Positions 54,945-63,472 of a stretch of DNA of 64,000 nt are shown here, one piece after another. The position numbers and the translations under genes are program-made. This stretch comes from Brevibacillus migulae. GTDB taxonomy: Bacteria > Bacillota > Bacilli > Brevibacillales > Brevibacillaceae. Numbering within the stretch: the stretch's first letter is position 1; every line of letters begins with the position of its first letter. The stretch lies in contig NZ_SDKD01000001.1 of assembly GCF_004521915.1 (NCBI RefSeq), forward strand, positions 124,001-188,000, given 5' to 3'. The notes under the pieces are model-generated. The model had not been told where the DNA came from and did not search any database. It was given only the letters and a program-made list of their open reading frames with translations.

Positions 54945-56003
54945 ATGAGAAAATGGTTCATGTCATGTTTCTCTCTTTTTCTGGTCTTTACCATGCTGGT
55001 CGGCTGCAGCATGCAGGCTCCCACTTCATCGTCAGACAATACAGGCAACGCAGGCAATGCCCAAAGCGGCGGCAAGAAACGATTCGCTATCATTTTTAAA
55101 AACACAGGCAATCCGTATGGAGAAAAACAGATGGAGGGCTTTAAAATCGCGATCGAGGAGCTGGGCGGTGAAGCGATCCTGAAAGCGCCAGACCAGCCGA
55201 CTGCCGAAGCGCAAATCCAAATGATTGAAGAGCTGATCTCGCAAAAGGTCGATGCGATCGCGATCGTCGGCAATGATCCGGATGCCCTCCAACCCGCGTT
55301 GAAAAAGGCGATGGATGCAGGCATCAAGGTGCTTTCGCTGGATTCCGCAGTGAACGCGCAAAGCCGGATGGTCCACGTGAACCAGGCAGATCCCGAGCGA
55401 ATCGGCCGGGTGCAGGTACAGGCGATCACCGAAATGATTGGAGGAAGCGGGGAGATTGCAGTGTTGAGCGCCACCTCGCAAGCGACCAACCAGAACACAT
55501 GGATCGAGTGGATGAAAAAAGAGCTGGAAGATCCGAAGTATAAGGATGTTAAGCTGGTGAAGGTAGCTTATGGCGACGATTTGCGCGACAAGAGCGTATC
55601 CGAGACGGAAGCTTTGCTCAAATCGTACCCCAATCTGAAGGGGATTATCGCGCCCACCACTGTCGGGATTGCGGCAGCTGGCAAGGTACTGACAGACAAG
55701 GGCTTGAAAGGAAAAGTACAGCTCACTGGGCTTGGTCTGCCAAGCGAGATGGCTGAATATATCGAAAGCGGCGTATCCCCGTGGATGTACCTGTGGAACC
55801 CGGTCGATGTCGGCTATTTGGCTGGCTACGCAGCAGATGCTCTCGTCAAAGGGACGATCACCGGAAAAGTCGGCGACAAATTCACTGCTGGCAGACTAGG
55901 CGAAAAAGAAGTGATTCAGGATGGAGACGGCACCCAGATCATGCTGGGCGATCCGTTCAAATTTGACCCAAGCAATATCGGGGAATGGAAGACGGTTTAC
56001 TAG
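54945..56003 (+). CDS. rhaS: Rhamnose ABC transporter substrate-binding lipoprotein
   Basis: This is a 352-residue lipoprotein with lipobox MLVGCSM and a Ser-rich linker. The mature domain follows the RhaS family of rhamnose-binding proteins: KNTGNPYGEKQMEGFK, ISQKVDAIAIVGNDPDAL, SATSQATNQNTWIEWM and MYLWNPVDVGYLAGYAA are diagnostic. GGGGGAGG precedes the ATG. It ends the transporter set and is separated from rhaM by a long inverted repeat. Confidence 0.9.
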   Translation: MRKWFMSCFSLFLVFTMLVGCSMQAPTSSSDNTGNAGNAQSGGKKRFAIIFKNTGNPYGEKQMEGFKIAIEELGGEAILKAPDQPTAEAQIQMIEELISQKVDAIAIVGNDPDALQPALKKAMDAGIKVLSLDSAVNAQSRMVHVNQADPERIGRVQVQAITEMIGGSGEIAVLSATSQATNQNTWIEWMKKELEDPKYKDVKLVKVAYGDDLRDKSVSETEALLKSYPNLKGIIAPTTVGIAAAGKVLTDKGLKGKVQLTGLGLPSEMAEYIESGVSPWMYLWNPVDVGYLAGYAADALVKGTITGKVGDKFTAGRLGEKEVIQDGDGTQIMLGDPFKFDPSNIGEWKTVY

Positions 56004-56064
56004 AAACGGCTGAAGGCTCCTTCGATCATATGAAAATGGTCGGAGGGTCTTTTGTGTGGAGGGG

Positions 56065-56112
56065 CTGCGGTGGGGAGAGCATGTTTCGAAACTCCGCTTC
56101 ATTCCACGCCCT
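56065..56112 (+). repeat. Dispersed GC-rich repeat, copy B
   Basis: The segment matches 40908-40955 at about four of five positions, with one single-base gap. It contains GGGGAG and CTCC parts that can pair and is followed by a run of ten T, so in this copy it could also act as a terminator for rhaS. Confidence 0.6.
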
Positions 56113-56139
56113 GCTGTTTTTTTTTGCCCGACTGAAGCA

Positions 56140-56372
56140 ACTGCCACGTGAAGAAGGGAAGAGAGGGACGGGCGGAGTCTTTGTCACACCGACCAAGGTG
56201 GAGCTTCCAAAAACGGGACACGCTTGTCGCGCAACCTCTACGTATGAATACGCTTCCTCGAACCTTTTGCGTGACGTACCGTTTTTGGAAGCGGAACCGG
56301 CCAGTCTCCACTTCCTTGCGGGTGTGGCAAGAACGCAGCACGCCCTCTCTTCCCTTCCCCCACCACAATGTA
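56140..56372. repeat. Long imperfect inverted repeat between rhaS and rhaM
   Basis: The perfect blocks are GAAGGGAAGAGAGGG (56153-56167) with its complement at 56343-56357, and GCTTCCAAAAACGG (56203-56216) with its complement at 56279-56292. TTGTCACACC (56181-56190) pairs with GGTGTGGCAA (56321-56330) with one wobble. CAAGG (56194-56198) and TGGAG (56199-56203) have complements CCTTG (56314-56318) and CTCCA (56306-56310). The right arm has about 18 extra bases. The loop is about 60 bases. The whole could fold into one long hairpin in RNA of either strand. It may be a MITE-like or other non-coding element; no transposase and no clear target duplication were found. Confidence 0.75.
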
Positions 56373-56407
56373 GGCACAAACTCTTAAACAAAACTGGAGG
56401 AATAGTC

Positions 56408-56734
56408 ATGGAAAAAAGCAATAAATTCGCCTGGACCTGGACGATTAAACCGGAATGCCTGGAGGAGTATGTACAAATGCATCTGGAGCCGTGGGCCGAT
56501 GTGTTGGAGGAGCATAGGAGGGCGGGTATTCGCAATTACTCGATCTTCCAAAACGGTACGCAATTTTTCTACTGCTTTGAATGTGACGATGTAGAGGCAG
56601 CTTGTGCCTATATTGACAAGAGTGAAGCGTGCAATCGCTGGAATGCGATCACCTCAAAGATGGTAGAAGGATCTTTTGATTTTGGGGAAGCGCAGCCGAT
56701 CAAGCCGATGCGTGAGGTGTTTTATCTGAAATAA
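56408..56734 (+). CDS. rhaM: L-rhamnose mutarotase
   Basis: The 108-residue protein fits the RhaM family (about 104 residues), which interconverts alpha- and beta-L-rhamnopyranose and so feeds the isomerase. Recognisable parts are AWTWTIKPECLEEYVQMH, AGIRNYSIF and the C-terminal MREVFYLK. CTGGAGGA precedes ATG 56408. It is separated from the rest of the rha operon by the inverted repeat, so it may have independent or attenuated expression. Confidence 0.92.
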   Translation: MEKSNKFAWTWTIKPECLEEYVQMHLEPWADVLEEHRRAGIRNYSIFQNGTQFFYCFECDDVEAACAYIDKSEACNRWNAITSKMVEGSFDFGEAQPIKPMREVFYLK

Positions 56735-56778
56735 TGGCATAAATAACCGGTTCGCCTCGGAGCTTCATGAAGGTCCGT

Positions 56779-56970
56779 TTATTTCATTTTGGAAAGCAAA
56801 TCCGTCAGTTTATTCTCAATCCTAGTCAGTTTACGGTCATAGTGCTTATATGTTTTGTATCCAATATAGGCCTGGATGGCAAAAAACAAGACGCCTCCGA
56901 TGGTAAGGAGCAAGTAATCGTGAGAAAGATCATAAAAAAAATGATTTAATTTTTCCCATTTCGGACCCAT
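56779..56970 (-). CDS. Small single-pass membrane protein, unknown
   Basis: The 63-residue protein has one hydrophobic helix (LLLTIGGVLFFAIQAYIGY, about 21-39). A basic, helical C-terminal tail (TRIENKLTDLLSKMK) could form a coiled coil. GAGGTGA lies six bases before the ATG, a strong site that supports coding on this strand rather than the overlapping plus frame. I do not recognise a family. It could be a small regulatory membrane protein. Confidence 0.6.
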   Translation of the reverse strand: MGPKWEKLNHFFYDLSHDYLLLTIGGVLFFAIQAYIGYKTYKHYDRKLTRIENKLTDLLSKMK

Positions 56971-57215
56971 TTTTTCACCTCATTACAGGTATCTGTGGCT
57001 TATATTCCCATATTGTGAGTGACTCTATTCCAGATTTTGAAGGGGCCCAGCCAACGGAAGACCAGATGGAGAAGTCTGGCGCATGGCAAGCAGCTGCTTT
57101 GCGTGTGCCGACGAACGAGGGTATTCATGCTTCGGCCGCAAACGAAATATTTCTCGCTTATACTGAGGGGGAATCAGGGATGACTTGAATCTTTCGCAGG
57201 ATAAAGGAGGAATTT

Positions 57216-58109
57216 ATGAAGCCGTTGCTATTTGGCTTGCTTGTGGTATTGACTACCTCGCTGATGGGCTCTTCGTTTGCCATTGGAAAAATGGGACTCT
57301 CCTATTTTTCACCGCTTTTATTGGTTGGCTTGCGTTTTACGATTGCCGGGATTCTCATGACCGCCTGGGTCTGGATGAAGAAAGAGCCGCTGCCGGCTTC
57401 GAGGCAGGAGTGGGGAAGAATCGGGCTCGTCGGTCTTTTTCAAACGGCAGGTGTCATGGGGTGCATATTTCTCAGCCTGCGCACGATATCTGCGGGCGAG
57501 ACCTCGATCCTGACCTTTGTCAATCCACTTTTGGTCGTGATCCTGGGTACGATATTCCTCAGAATGCGGTATAAGCTCACCCAATGGCTCGGTGTCTTGG
57601 CCGGATTTCTCGGGGTGGCGATCACGCTTGGGTATCACATGCAGTGGAAGGCAGGTACGGCGTTTGGGTTCGCATCGGCTGTCAGCTGGGCCATTGCGAC
57701 CTTATTGGTGAAAAGGTGGGGCAAAGGGTACTCGGTATGGGTGATGACAGCTTTCCAGATGCTGGTTGGCGGGCTGCTTTTGCTCGGAATGAGCGTTATG
57801 CTGGAGACTCCCCGAATAATCCTCAATCCTGCCTCGGTGTGTATCGTGTTGTGGCTGGCTGTGATGGCCTCCATCGTACAGTTCGCCTCGTGGTTTTATT
57901 TGCTGAACCAAGGAGATCCGGGAAAAACGAGCGCGTTTTTGTTTTTGGCCCCGTTCTTTGGCGTGTTAACAGGCTGGCTGATGCTGGGTGAGAGGGTCGA
58001 CTGGTATGTCTATGGAGGGGGAGTGCTTATTTTTATCGGAATCTTCCTCGTGAATTGGAGCCCAGCTGGCAGGAAAGAGAAGCTCGGGGTACAAAACGTG
58101 AAAGCATAA
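57216..58109 (+). CDS. EamA/DMT-family transporter
   Basis: This 297-residue membrane protein of the drug/metabolite transporter superfamily has ten predicted helices in two EamA repeats. Repeat 1 has GSSFAIGKMGL and MTAWVWMKKEP, and repeat 2 has GFASAVSWAIATLLVKRWG and FLFLAPFFGVLTGWLMLGE. AAAGGAGG precedes the ATG. Such proteins export amino acids or metabolites; the substrate is unknown. The gene is monocistronic. Confidence 0.88.
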   Translation: MKPLLFGLLVVLTTSLMGSSFAIGKMGLSYFSPLLLVGLRFTIAGILMTAWVWMKKEPLPASRQEWGRIGLVGLFQTAGVMGCIFLSLRTISAGETSILTFVNPLLVVILGTIFLRMRYKLTQWLGVLAGFLGVAITLGYHMQWKAGTAFGFASAVSWAIATLLVKRWGKGYSVWVMTAFQMLVGGLLLLGMSVMLETPRIILNPASVCIVLWLAVMASIVQFASWFYLLNQGDPGKTSAFLFLAPFFGVLTGWLMLGERVDWYVYGGGVLIFIGIFLVNWSPAGRKEKLGVQNVKA

Positions 58110-58148
58110 AAAAGAAGACCAGATGGCGAAAATCTGGTCTTCTTTTCG
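58108..58148. terminator. Bidirectional terminator between eamA-type gene and inhA
   Basis: GAAGACCAGAT (58114-58124) and ATCTGGTCTTC (58132-58142) form a perfect stem, with A run before and T run after. Confidence 0.88.
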
Positions 58149-58171
58149 TGTGCAGTTTTGGCTTTCCGTGA

Positions 58172-60463
58172 TTAGTCGCGGGAAACCGAGATGACTGCTT
58201 CGTTGCCGCGGCTGCTTACTTTTTCTACCTCGATTTTGAGGCCGTATTGAGGCAGGATTTTTCCGCTGTCCGGCAGGTAATCCTTCGCGGAATAATCTTC
58301 TTCGTCGGAGAAGGTGTCAATGCCTGGCAATCCCTCGTACTTCATTGCGAAGTCAGGATAGATGACTTCCAGATCGGAGGTTTCGTTCTTTTTCAGGTTG
58401 AAGGCAGCGTCCACCAATTGATAACGCGTGCTTGCTACCGCTCCGTCATCCCAGAAATGGCCGCGTTGGTGAGCGTCCACTACGCCAAGGAAGCCGTGGC
58501 CTGGATGCAGACCTGTCCAGTTGTCTTCGCCCCATTGAGCATCATAGAACCAGACGAGCATACCTGGATCGTAGGAGAGGAGGCTGTTGTTGCGACGGTA
58601 GTGAGCCAATGCTTGGTCCACACCGTTGTGAGTGCGCCATTCGACCAGGTAGTATTGCGGGTAAGGGATCTTGGAACCATCGAACAATTCAAAGCCTTTC
58701 AGCTCGAATTTTGGCTCTTCTTCCGCATTGTCAAAGAAGACCACATTACCGTCTGCACGCACTTCGATGTTGTCTACGTAGAAGGCGTTCATTGCCAAGC
58801 CTACGTCTGTTTTGTAATTGAATTCCACTACGATTTTTTGACCAGCGAATTGGCTCAAATCGATATCGCTGTGTTTCCATTCGCCTTCCGTCGTATCGGT
58901 GAAGGTTTCTACGGTCACAGGCTCGCTGCTGCCGTTTGCATAGACGTTGACATAAAGATAGTCGTAGTCTGTTTCGATTTCGCGCCACGATTCGAAGCTG
59001 AGGGACGCGCTGCTTGCAGTTGTCAAATCAATTTCCTCGGAAATCAATTTGGTATTGAGGCTGTTGCCCTTCGTAGAGAAGTAGGAATGCTCCTCAATCG
59101 GTTGGGTTGGCGGTGCAACCTGCACTTCAGGGAGATTGATCTTCAGCAGCTTGTTGCGGCTGGTATTCGCTACTGCCTCTTTCAAAGGATAGTTGTACTT
59201 TCTTCCATCTTTCAATTTATCGATGTCGATTTCTTCCGGGATCGGCCAAGTGCCGCCATAGGTTTCTTGGAAGAAGAGCTTCGCCCATGGGCTGAATCCA
59301 GTAGGCTCGGTTCCAGGGATTTTTCCTGCCCAGCTGCCGCCGGACATGATGGACCATACTTCTACAGGTGAACCACCGCCGGAATAGAGCGTATCGTATT
59401 CATCCGGCAAGCCGAGGTTGTGGCCGTACTCGTGGGCAAACACGCCAGCAGCGCCTTCTTCGCCTTGAATGATGTAGTCATACGCTTTCAGGCTGGTGCC
59501 CGGGATACGGGTTGGTTCTTTCAACGTGCTGCGGTGTGCCCAGATCGCATCATCCCCGAGAGGGCCGCCGCCGGAATCTTCACCAACACCTGCGTGAGCA
59601 ACGAAGAGGTTGTCCAACAAGCCGTCCGGCTCCATGATATTGCCGTCCATATCGAGATCGTATGGGTCGCGTTGGTCATATTTTTCTTCATTGCCTTCGA
59701 TTTGATCACCGATCGTTTCCAGTGTTTCTTCGACGAGCTTGTCCGGATTGGCGTCATTTGCGCCGCCTTCATGTCTGCCGTAGTATGCGGCATCATGCTC
59801 AGCTTCAATCCAAGGGGTAACCGTTCCATCTACAGCCCAGCTGCCAGCGGATTGCTGCTTGTAGAATTGGTTCAGGGTCAGCAGTTTTTTGCCTTCTGGC
59901 GTTTTGTACTCATCCTTGCCGAACAACAGTTTTTCGTAGTGCTCTTCATTGAAATCGGCTGTCCAGAGATATTCGTCATTCTCCGGTTTTTCGATCTCAT
60001 TGTGCTTCAGGTCTGGAAACTCGATCAACGCGAGTACGGCGTTGTCCGTAAAGGTTTTACTAGCGGACATGGTTTTCATTTTTCGTGCGCCTTTTTCGCC
60101 GTTAATCAGAGCGGCGGTGTTTTGCTGCAGTCCTTTGCGCGCTTTGTACGCTTTTTTCCCGAACTTGCTGGACGTATCGATACCTTCTGTGTCACTGCCC
60201 GGATTGGTCCCGCGCGTTACATACTTCTGTACCGCTTTTTCCATCGTTTTGGGAGAGGCGTCCTCGTCCAGTTCGCCTTGTTCGATCAAGGCTTGGATGA
60301 TGCGGTCCTGGTTCACTACCCCCCAATCAATATGCTTGGCATCTTGATCATTTTTGGATTTTGCCTTGGCTTCTCCCGTAAGCGGTGCGCCTACAATTGC
60401 CCCCATCAAGAGAGCGGAAGAGAGAAGACTAGCCATGACCTTGCTTACTCTCAAGTGACTCAT
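58172..60463 (-). CDS. inhA: Immune inhibitor A, M6 metallopeptidase
   Basis: This is a 763-residue secreted zinc protease. It has a signal peptide, a pro-region to about residue 130, the catalytic HEYGHNLGLPDEYD (HExxH at about 344-348), and a beta-rich MAM/concanavalin-like C-terminal region (FESWREIETDYDYLYV). InhA enzymes cleave host antibacterial and matrix proteins. The ATG at 60463 abuts AAAGG, while TTG 60454 is eight to nine bases from AAAGGATG and may be the true start. A sigma-A-like promoter lies at 60482-60509. Confidence 0.92.
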   Translation of the reverse strand: MSHLRVSKVMASLLSSALLMGAIVGAPLTGEAKAKSKNDQDAKHIDWGVVNQDRIIQALIEQGELDEDASPKTMEKAVQKYVTRGTNPGSDTEGIDTSSKFGKKAYKARKGLQQNTAALINGEKGARKMKTMSASKTFTDNAVLALIEFPDLKHNEIEKPENDEYLWTADFNEEHYEKLLFGKDEYKTPEGKKLLTLNQFYKQQSAGSWAVDGTVTPWIEAEHDAAYYGRHEGGANDANPDKLVEETLETIGDQIEGNEEKYDQRDPYDLDMDGNIMEPDGLLDNLFVAHAGVGEDSGGGPLGDDAIWAHRSTLKEPTRIPGTSLKAYDYIIQGEEGAAGVFAHEYGHNLGLPDEYDTLYSGGGSPVEVWSIMSGGSWAGKIPGTEPTGFSPWAKLFFQETYGGTWPIPEEIDIDKLKDGRKYNYPLKEAVANTSRNKLLKINLPEVQVAPPTQPIEEHSYFSTKGNSLNTKLISEEIDLTTASSASLSFESWREIETDYDYLYVNVYANGSSEPVTVETFTDTTEGEWKHSDIDLSQFAGQKIVVEFNYKTDVGLAMNAFYVDNIEVRADGNVVFFDNAEEEPKFELKGFELFDGSKIPYPQYYLVEWRTHNGVDQALAHYRRNNSLLSYDPGMLVWFYDAQWGEDNWTGLHPGHGFLGVVDAHQRGHFWDDGAVASTRYQLVDAAFNLKKNETSDLEVIYPDFAMKYEGLPGIDTFSDEEDYSAKDYLPDSGKILPQYGLKIEVEKVSSRGNEAVISVSRD

Positions 60464-60481
60464 CCTTTCTTAAATGGAAAA

Positions 60482-60509
60482 TTTATAAAATTCATGAAAC
60501 GTAAGACAA
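60482..60509 (-). promoter_or_regulatory. inhA promoter
   Basis: On the minus strand TTGTCT and TATAAA are separated by 16 bases, about 20 bases upstream of the start codon. Confidence 0.5.
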
Positions 60510-60535
60510 GTGTAATCAATCAGACTTGGAAAATG

Positions 60536-60566
60536 TTGTCGGAAGGCGCAAAAAATATTGTCGGAA
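60536..60566 (-). promoter_or_regulatory. Direct repeats upstream of inhA promoter
   Basis: TTCCGACAA (minus strand) occurs twice, 22 bases apart (60536-60544 and 60558-60566), two DNA turns. TGTCGGA differs by one base from the Spo0A box TGTCGAA. A role as a regulator site is possible but unproven. Confidence 0.4.
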
Positions 60567-60711
60567 TAAATTTTTTTTGCGGAGAAATGGTGAGAAAAAT
60601 GAGAACAGAATCAAAGGAGAATGGGGGATAAAGGAACTAACGAAACGTTTTTCTAAGAAATCCTAACTTGGCCTGCTAGTTCAAAATAACTAGTAAGTTT
60701 GCAAGTAAAGA

Positions 60712-60740
60712 TTGTCAATTCCCTACTTTTCTTATAAAAT
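60712..60740 (+). promoter_or_regulatory. Promoter of the riboswitch leader
   Basis: TTGTCA (60712-60717) and TAAAAT (60735-60740) are separated by 17 bases. The transcript would begin about 60 bases upstream of the GEMM aptamer. Confidence 0.6.
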
Positions 60741-60809
60741 CCATTTATATGATGATTTTCAGTCGTATACGCTCAGGTCTTTATGCCTGCTCAAATCGAA
60801 TAGAGAATG

Positions 60810-60893
60810 AAAAAGGTAAACCCATTGAAAGGTGGGGACACAAAGCTGCGGGCCTAAGGTTGAAGCGATTCAACTATGGCAGCCGGGTTGCCA
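60810..60893 (+). ncRNA. GEMM-I (class I) cyclic di-GMP riboswitch aptamer
   Basis: The leader shows the class I pattern in order: AGGTAAACCC, a GAAA tetraloop (60827-60830), GGGGACACAAAGC, GGGCCTAAGG, a variable stem TTGAAGCGATTCAA, and TATGGCAGCCGGGTTGCC. The GAAA tetraloop can dock into the second stem as in the Vc2 structure. A terminator follows 15 bases later, so ligand binding would control read-through into the GGDEF-EAL gene. Confidence 0.9.
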
Positions 60894-60908
60894 TGAGTAT
60901 GAAAGGGA

Positions 60909-60949
60909 AACTCTGCTTTTGGCATTCCAGTCCGAAGCAGGGTTTTTTT
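60909..60949 (+). terminator. Riboswitch-controlled terminator
   Basis: AACTCTGCTT (60909-60918) and AAGCAGGGTT (60935-60944) pair with one G-U and lead into seven T, 27 bases before the start codon of the signalling gene. Confidence 0.82.
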
Positions 60950-60975
60950 AATGAATGGACTGTTTGGAGGGTGTA

Positions 60976-62766
60976 ATGGATCGTGCGGAAATAGCTTTGA
61001 TGGCGATCGCTTTCATATCATGTACATTGCTAATCCTGGGAATAGCCCTGATCGTGATGTATGTTGAACGGAAGAAGGCCTATCAACAAGCGAAACGAAA
61101 CTTCAATCAATATCGTTCGTTATTCGCGTACAATCCGGACATCGTGCTGCAGCTGGATCGTACAGGAATGATCATCGAAGCGAATCTTGCCTATGAAAAA
61201 ATAACCGGATGGTCACAAAACTTGAAAAAGTCAATTATCGACTTTTTGCCGGCCCACGATGCGAAAATTGTCGAAAATCACTTGGCAGCTGTATCCCAGG
61301 GAGAGGTGCGTCATTATGAAACGGTGTTGATCGGAGAAGGAAGCCGGCATATCCATGTGCAAGTTTCGAATGTTCCGATCATGCTGGAAAAGGAGATCAC
61401 CGGCATTTATTGGATCGCATCAGATATCACGGAACGCAAGAAAGCGGAAGAAACCATTCAGCATATGGCGTACCATGATGAGCTGACAGGGATCCCCAAC
61501 CCCCGGATGTTTCAAAAGCGTCTCGAGGAGGCACTGGCCGAGGCGAAAGAGAAGCAAACCGAGCTGGCCATCTTTTTTATCGATTTGGATCGATTCACGA
61601 TGATCAATGATCGTTTCGGGCATATTTTTGGCGACCGGGTCATCAAAGTGCTCTCGAAGCGCTTGCAGGCATGCCTGGCGGAAGGAGAACTGATCGCACG
61701 TCTTGGCGGCGATGAATTTGCCTTTTTGCTGCCAACGGTTACGGATCATAGCCAAATCTCTGCTTTTTCGGAAAAAGTCCTGAAACAATTTGAACAGGCG
61801 TTGATCGTGGATGAGATGGAATTTCATCTGACGCCCACGATGGGGATAGCCGTATTCCCGCAGGATGGGGAAGACGTCGAATCGCTGACCAAACATGCGG
61901 ATAAAGCGATGTTTCGTGCCAAGGAATTAGGGAATGAGCGGGTGCAATTTTTCAACCGGGAGATGGAGGATGACGGGTTCCAGCAGTTCCAGCTGGAAAA
62001 TGCCCTGCGAAAGGCGCTGGAGCATAAGGAATTGGTGAACTACTATCAGCCAAAGGTCGATATCCATACCAATCAGATCGTGGGCATGGAAGCCTTGATT
62101 CGTTGGATCAAGCCCGATGGCACCATGGTTTCACCGGCTGATTTCATTCCTGTGGCGGAGGAGACGGGTTTGATCCTGCCCATTGGCAAGCACGTACTGC
62201 GCGAAGCGTGCATGCAAAATAAAAAATGGCATGATGAAGGAAAGCCGCCGTTGATTGTATCAGTCAATATCTCCTACGTGCAATTCAGGCAGCCGGATTT
62301 TTTGGATACGATCCGGGAAGTACTGGAGGAAAGCAAGCTGCCGCCGCAGTATCTGGAGCTGGAGATTACCGAAGGCATCGCGATGTATGATATCCCTTCG
62401 GTGATTCAGACCTTGCGAGAGCTGCAGCAGCTCGGGATCAAAATTTCGATCGATGATTTTGGCACAGGTTATTCTTCGCTAGCGTACTTGAGCCAATTTC
62501 CGATTCAAGCCTTGAAGATCGACAAGACGTTCATTCAAGGAGCGGAAAACAATCCGACCAACCAGGCGATTATTTTGGCAATCATGGCGATGGCCAAAAG
62601 CTTGGGGATCAATATCATTGCGGAAGGCGTTGAAGAAAGCAAGCAGCTTTCCTTTTTGCGCGAGCATGGCTGCCATGTCGTGCAAGGCTATTATTTTAGT
62701 CCGCCGATTTCCCCACAAAAATTTGAAGACTTCCTGGCCACTTTTTTGGCTGGGTATCATAGATGA
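60976..62766 (+). CDS. PAS-GGDEF-EAL cyclic di-GMP signalling protein
   Basis: This is a 596-residue protein. An N-terminal membrane helix (about 8-32) and a PAS domain (about 45-160; YNPDIVLQLDRTGMIIEANL) are followed by GGDEF (about 170-325) with intact RLGGDEFAF. EAL (about 345-590) has intact EALIRW, LELEITEG, IDDFGTGYSSLAYL and EGVE. The EAL catalytic residues look complete, so phosphodiesterase activity is likely, and cyclase activity is possible. GGAGGGTG precedes ATG 60976. The c-di-GMP riboswitch upstream makes this a likely feedback loop. Confidence 0.92.
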   Translation: MDRAEIALMAIAFISCTLLILGIALIVMYVERKKAYQQAKRNFNQYRSLFAYNPDIVLQLDRTGMIIEANLAYEKITGWSQNLKKSIIDFLPAHDAKIVENHLAAVSQGEVRHYETVLIGEGSRHIHVQVSNVPIMLEKEITGIYWIASDITERKKAEETIQHMAYHDELTGIPNPRMFQKRLEEALAEAKEKQTELAIFFIDLDRFTMINDRFGHIFGDRVIKVLSKRLQACLAEGELIARLGGDEFAFLLPTVTDHSQISAFSEKVLKQFEQALIVDEMEFHLTPTMGIAVFPQDGEDVESLTKHADKAMFRAKELGNERVQFFNREMEDDGFQQFQLENALRKALEHKELVNYYQPKVDIHTNQIVGMEALIRWIKPDGTMVSPADFIPVAEETGLILPIGKHVLREACMQNKKWHDEGKPPLIVSVNISYVQFRQPDFLDTIREVLEESKLPPQYLELEITEGIAMYDIPSVIQTLRELQQLGIKISIDDFGTGYSSLAYLSQFPIQALKIDKTFIQGAENNPTNQAIILAIMAMAKSLGINIIAEGVEESKQLSFLREHGCHVVQGYYFSPPISPQKFEDFLATFLAGYHR

Positions 62767-62770
62767 AAGT

Positions 62771-62800
62771 AAAAGCCCCCATGCAGCCATGGGGGCTTTG
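62771..62800. terminator. Bidirectional terminator after the GGDEF-EAL gene
   Basis: A perfect 12-base stem AAAGCCCCCATG (62772-62783) and CATGGGGGCTTT (62788-62799) serves both convergent units. Confidence 0.85.
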
Positions 62801-62812
62801 TCGTCGTGCGTG

Positions 62813-63472
62813 TCAAGAAAAGTCAAGCGGATCGCTATCCCGCGATTGTTTCACCAGGCGCTTGGCCTCATTGCGGTCGACCACCTGCAGCTTGTTTAAA
62901 ATGGTGGACACATAGTTGGCGACCGTTTTCGTGCTGAGATGGAGCCGGGTCGCGATTCTGGCGTTGCTATCGCCTTCCGCGATGAGCTCCAGAATCTCCC
63001 GTTCGCGCTTCGTCAGCTCCGAGAGGGTATCATCGAGCATGGGTTCGGATGGAGTGGAAGCTTTGAAATAATGAATCATCCGTGAGGCGATATCAGAGCC
63101 GAAGACAGCGCCGCCGCTGCCAACCATGCGGATGGATTGCAGCAGCTCGGCTTCATCGGCGTCCTTCAATATATAGCCGCGTGCACCTACGCGCATGGCG
63201 GTAAATACAGATTGATCGTCTTTAAACATCGTCAATATGACAATCTGAATATGCGGATGCTTTTCCTTGATCATCCGGGTGGCTTCAATTCCATTCAGTC
63301 CAGGCATGCGAATATCCATCAAAATGAGGTCAGGCTGCAGGCGGGAAGCAAGCTCGATCGCTTCCTCTCCCGTCGAGGCTTCCCCGACGATGCGCAAATC
63401 CTCTGTCGTGCACAGCAGATTGCGGACGCCGCTGCGAAAAAGCGGGTGATCATCAGCAACAACAATATTCAT
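62813..63472 (-). CDS. NarL/LuxR-type response regulator
   Basis: The 219-residue regulator has a receiver domain (about 1-120; VVADDHPLFRSG, phosphoacceptor in DLILMDIRMPGLNG). A C-terminal LuxR helix-turn-helix covers about 150-210 (LTKREREILELIAEGDSNARIATRLHLS is split here as LTKREREILELIAEG and NARIATRLHLSTKTVANYV). It overlaps the kinase gene by four bases. It is similar in layout to LiaR, DegU and VraR; no target is visible in the window. Confidence 0.9.
   Translation of the reverse strand: MNIVVADDHPLFRSGVRNLLCTTEDLRIVGEASTGEEAIELASRLQPDLILMDIRMPGLNGIEATRMIKEKHPHIQIVILTMFKDDQSVFTAMRVGARGYILKDADEAELLQSIRMVGSGGAVFGSDIASRMIHYFKASTPSEPMLDDTLSELTKREREILELIAEGDSNARIATRLHLSTKTVANYVSTILNKLQVVDRNEAKRLVKQSRDSDPLDFS

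Noticed and set aside
55985..56407. Plus-strand N-terminal extension of rhaM through the inverted repeat
   Set aside because: RhaM homologues are about 104 residues long, and a good ribosome binding site stands directly before ATG 56408.
56026..56535. Minus-strand 169-codon frame over the long inverted repeat and start of rhaM
   Set aside because: It overlaps rhaM antisense and depends on the repeat sequence. No protein family is visible.
58247..60631. Two long plus-strand open frames over inhA
   Set aside because: inhA carries the M6 zinc motif and signal peptide on the minus strand. The plus frames have no motifs and no binding sites.
60749..60976. 75-codon plus frame upstream of the GGDEF-EAL gene
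   Set aside because: The sequence is the GEMM-I riboswitch and terminator; the frame has no binding site.
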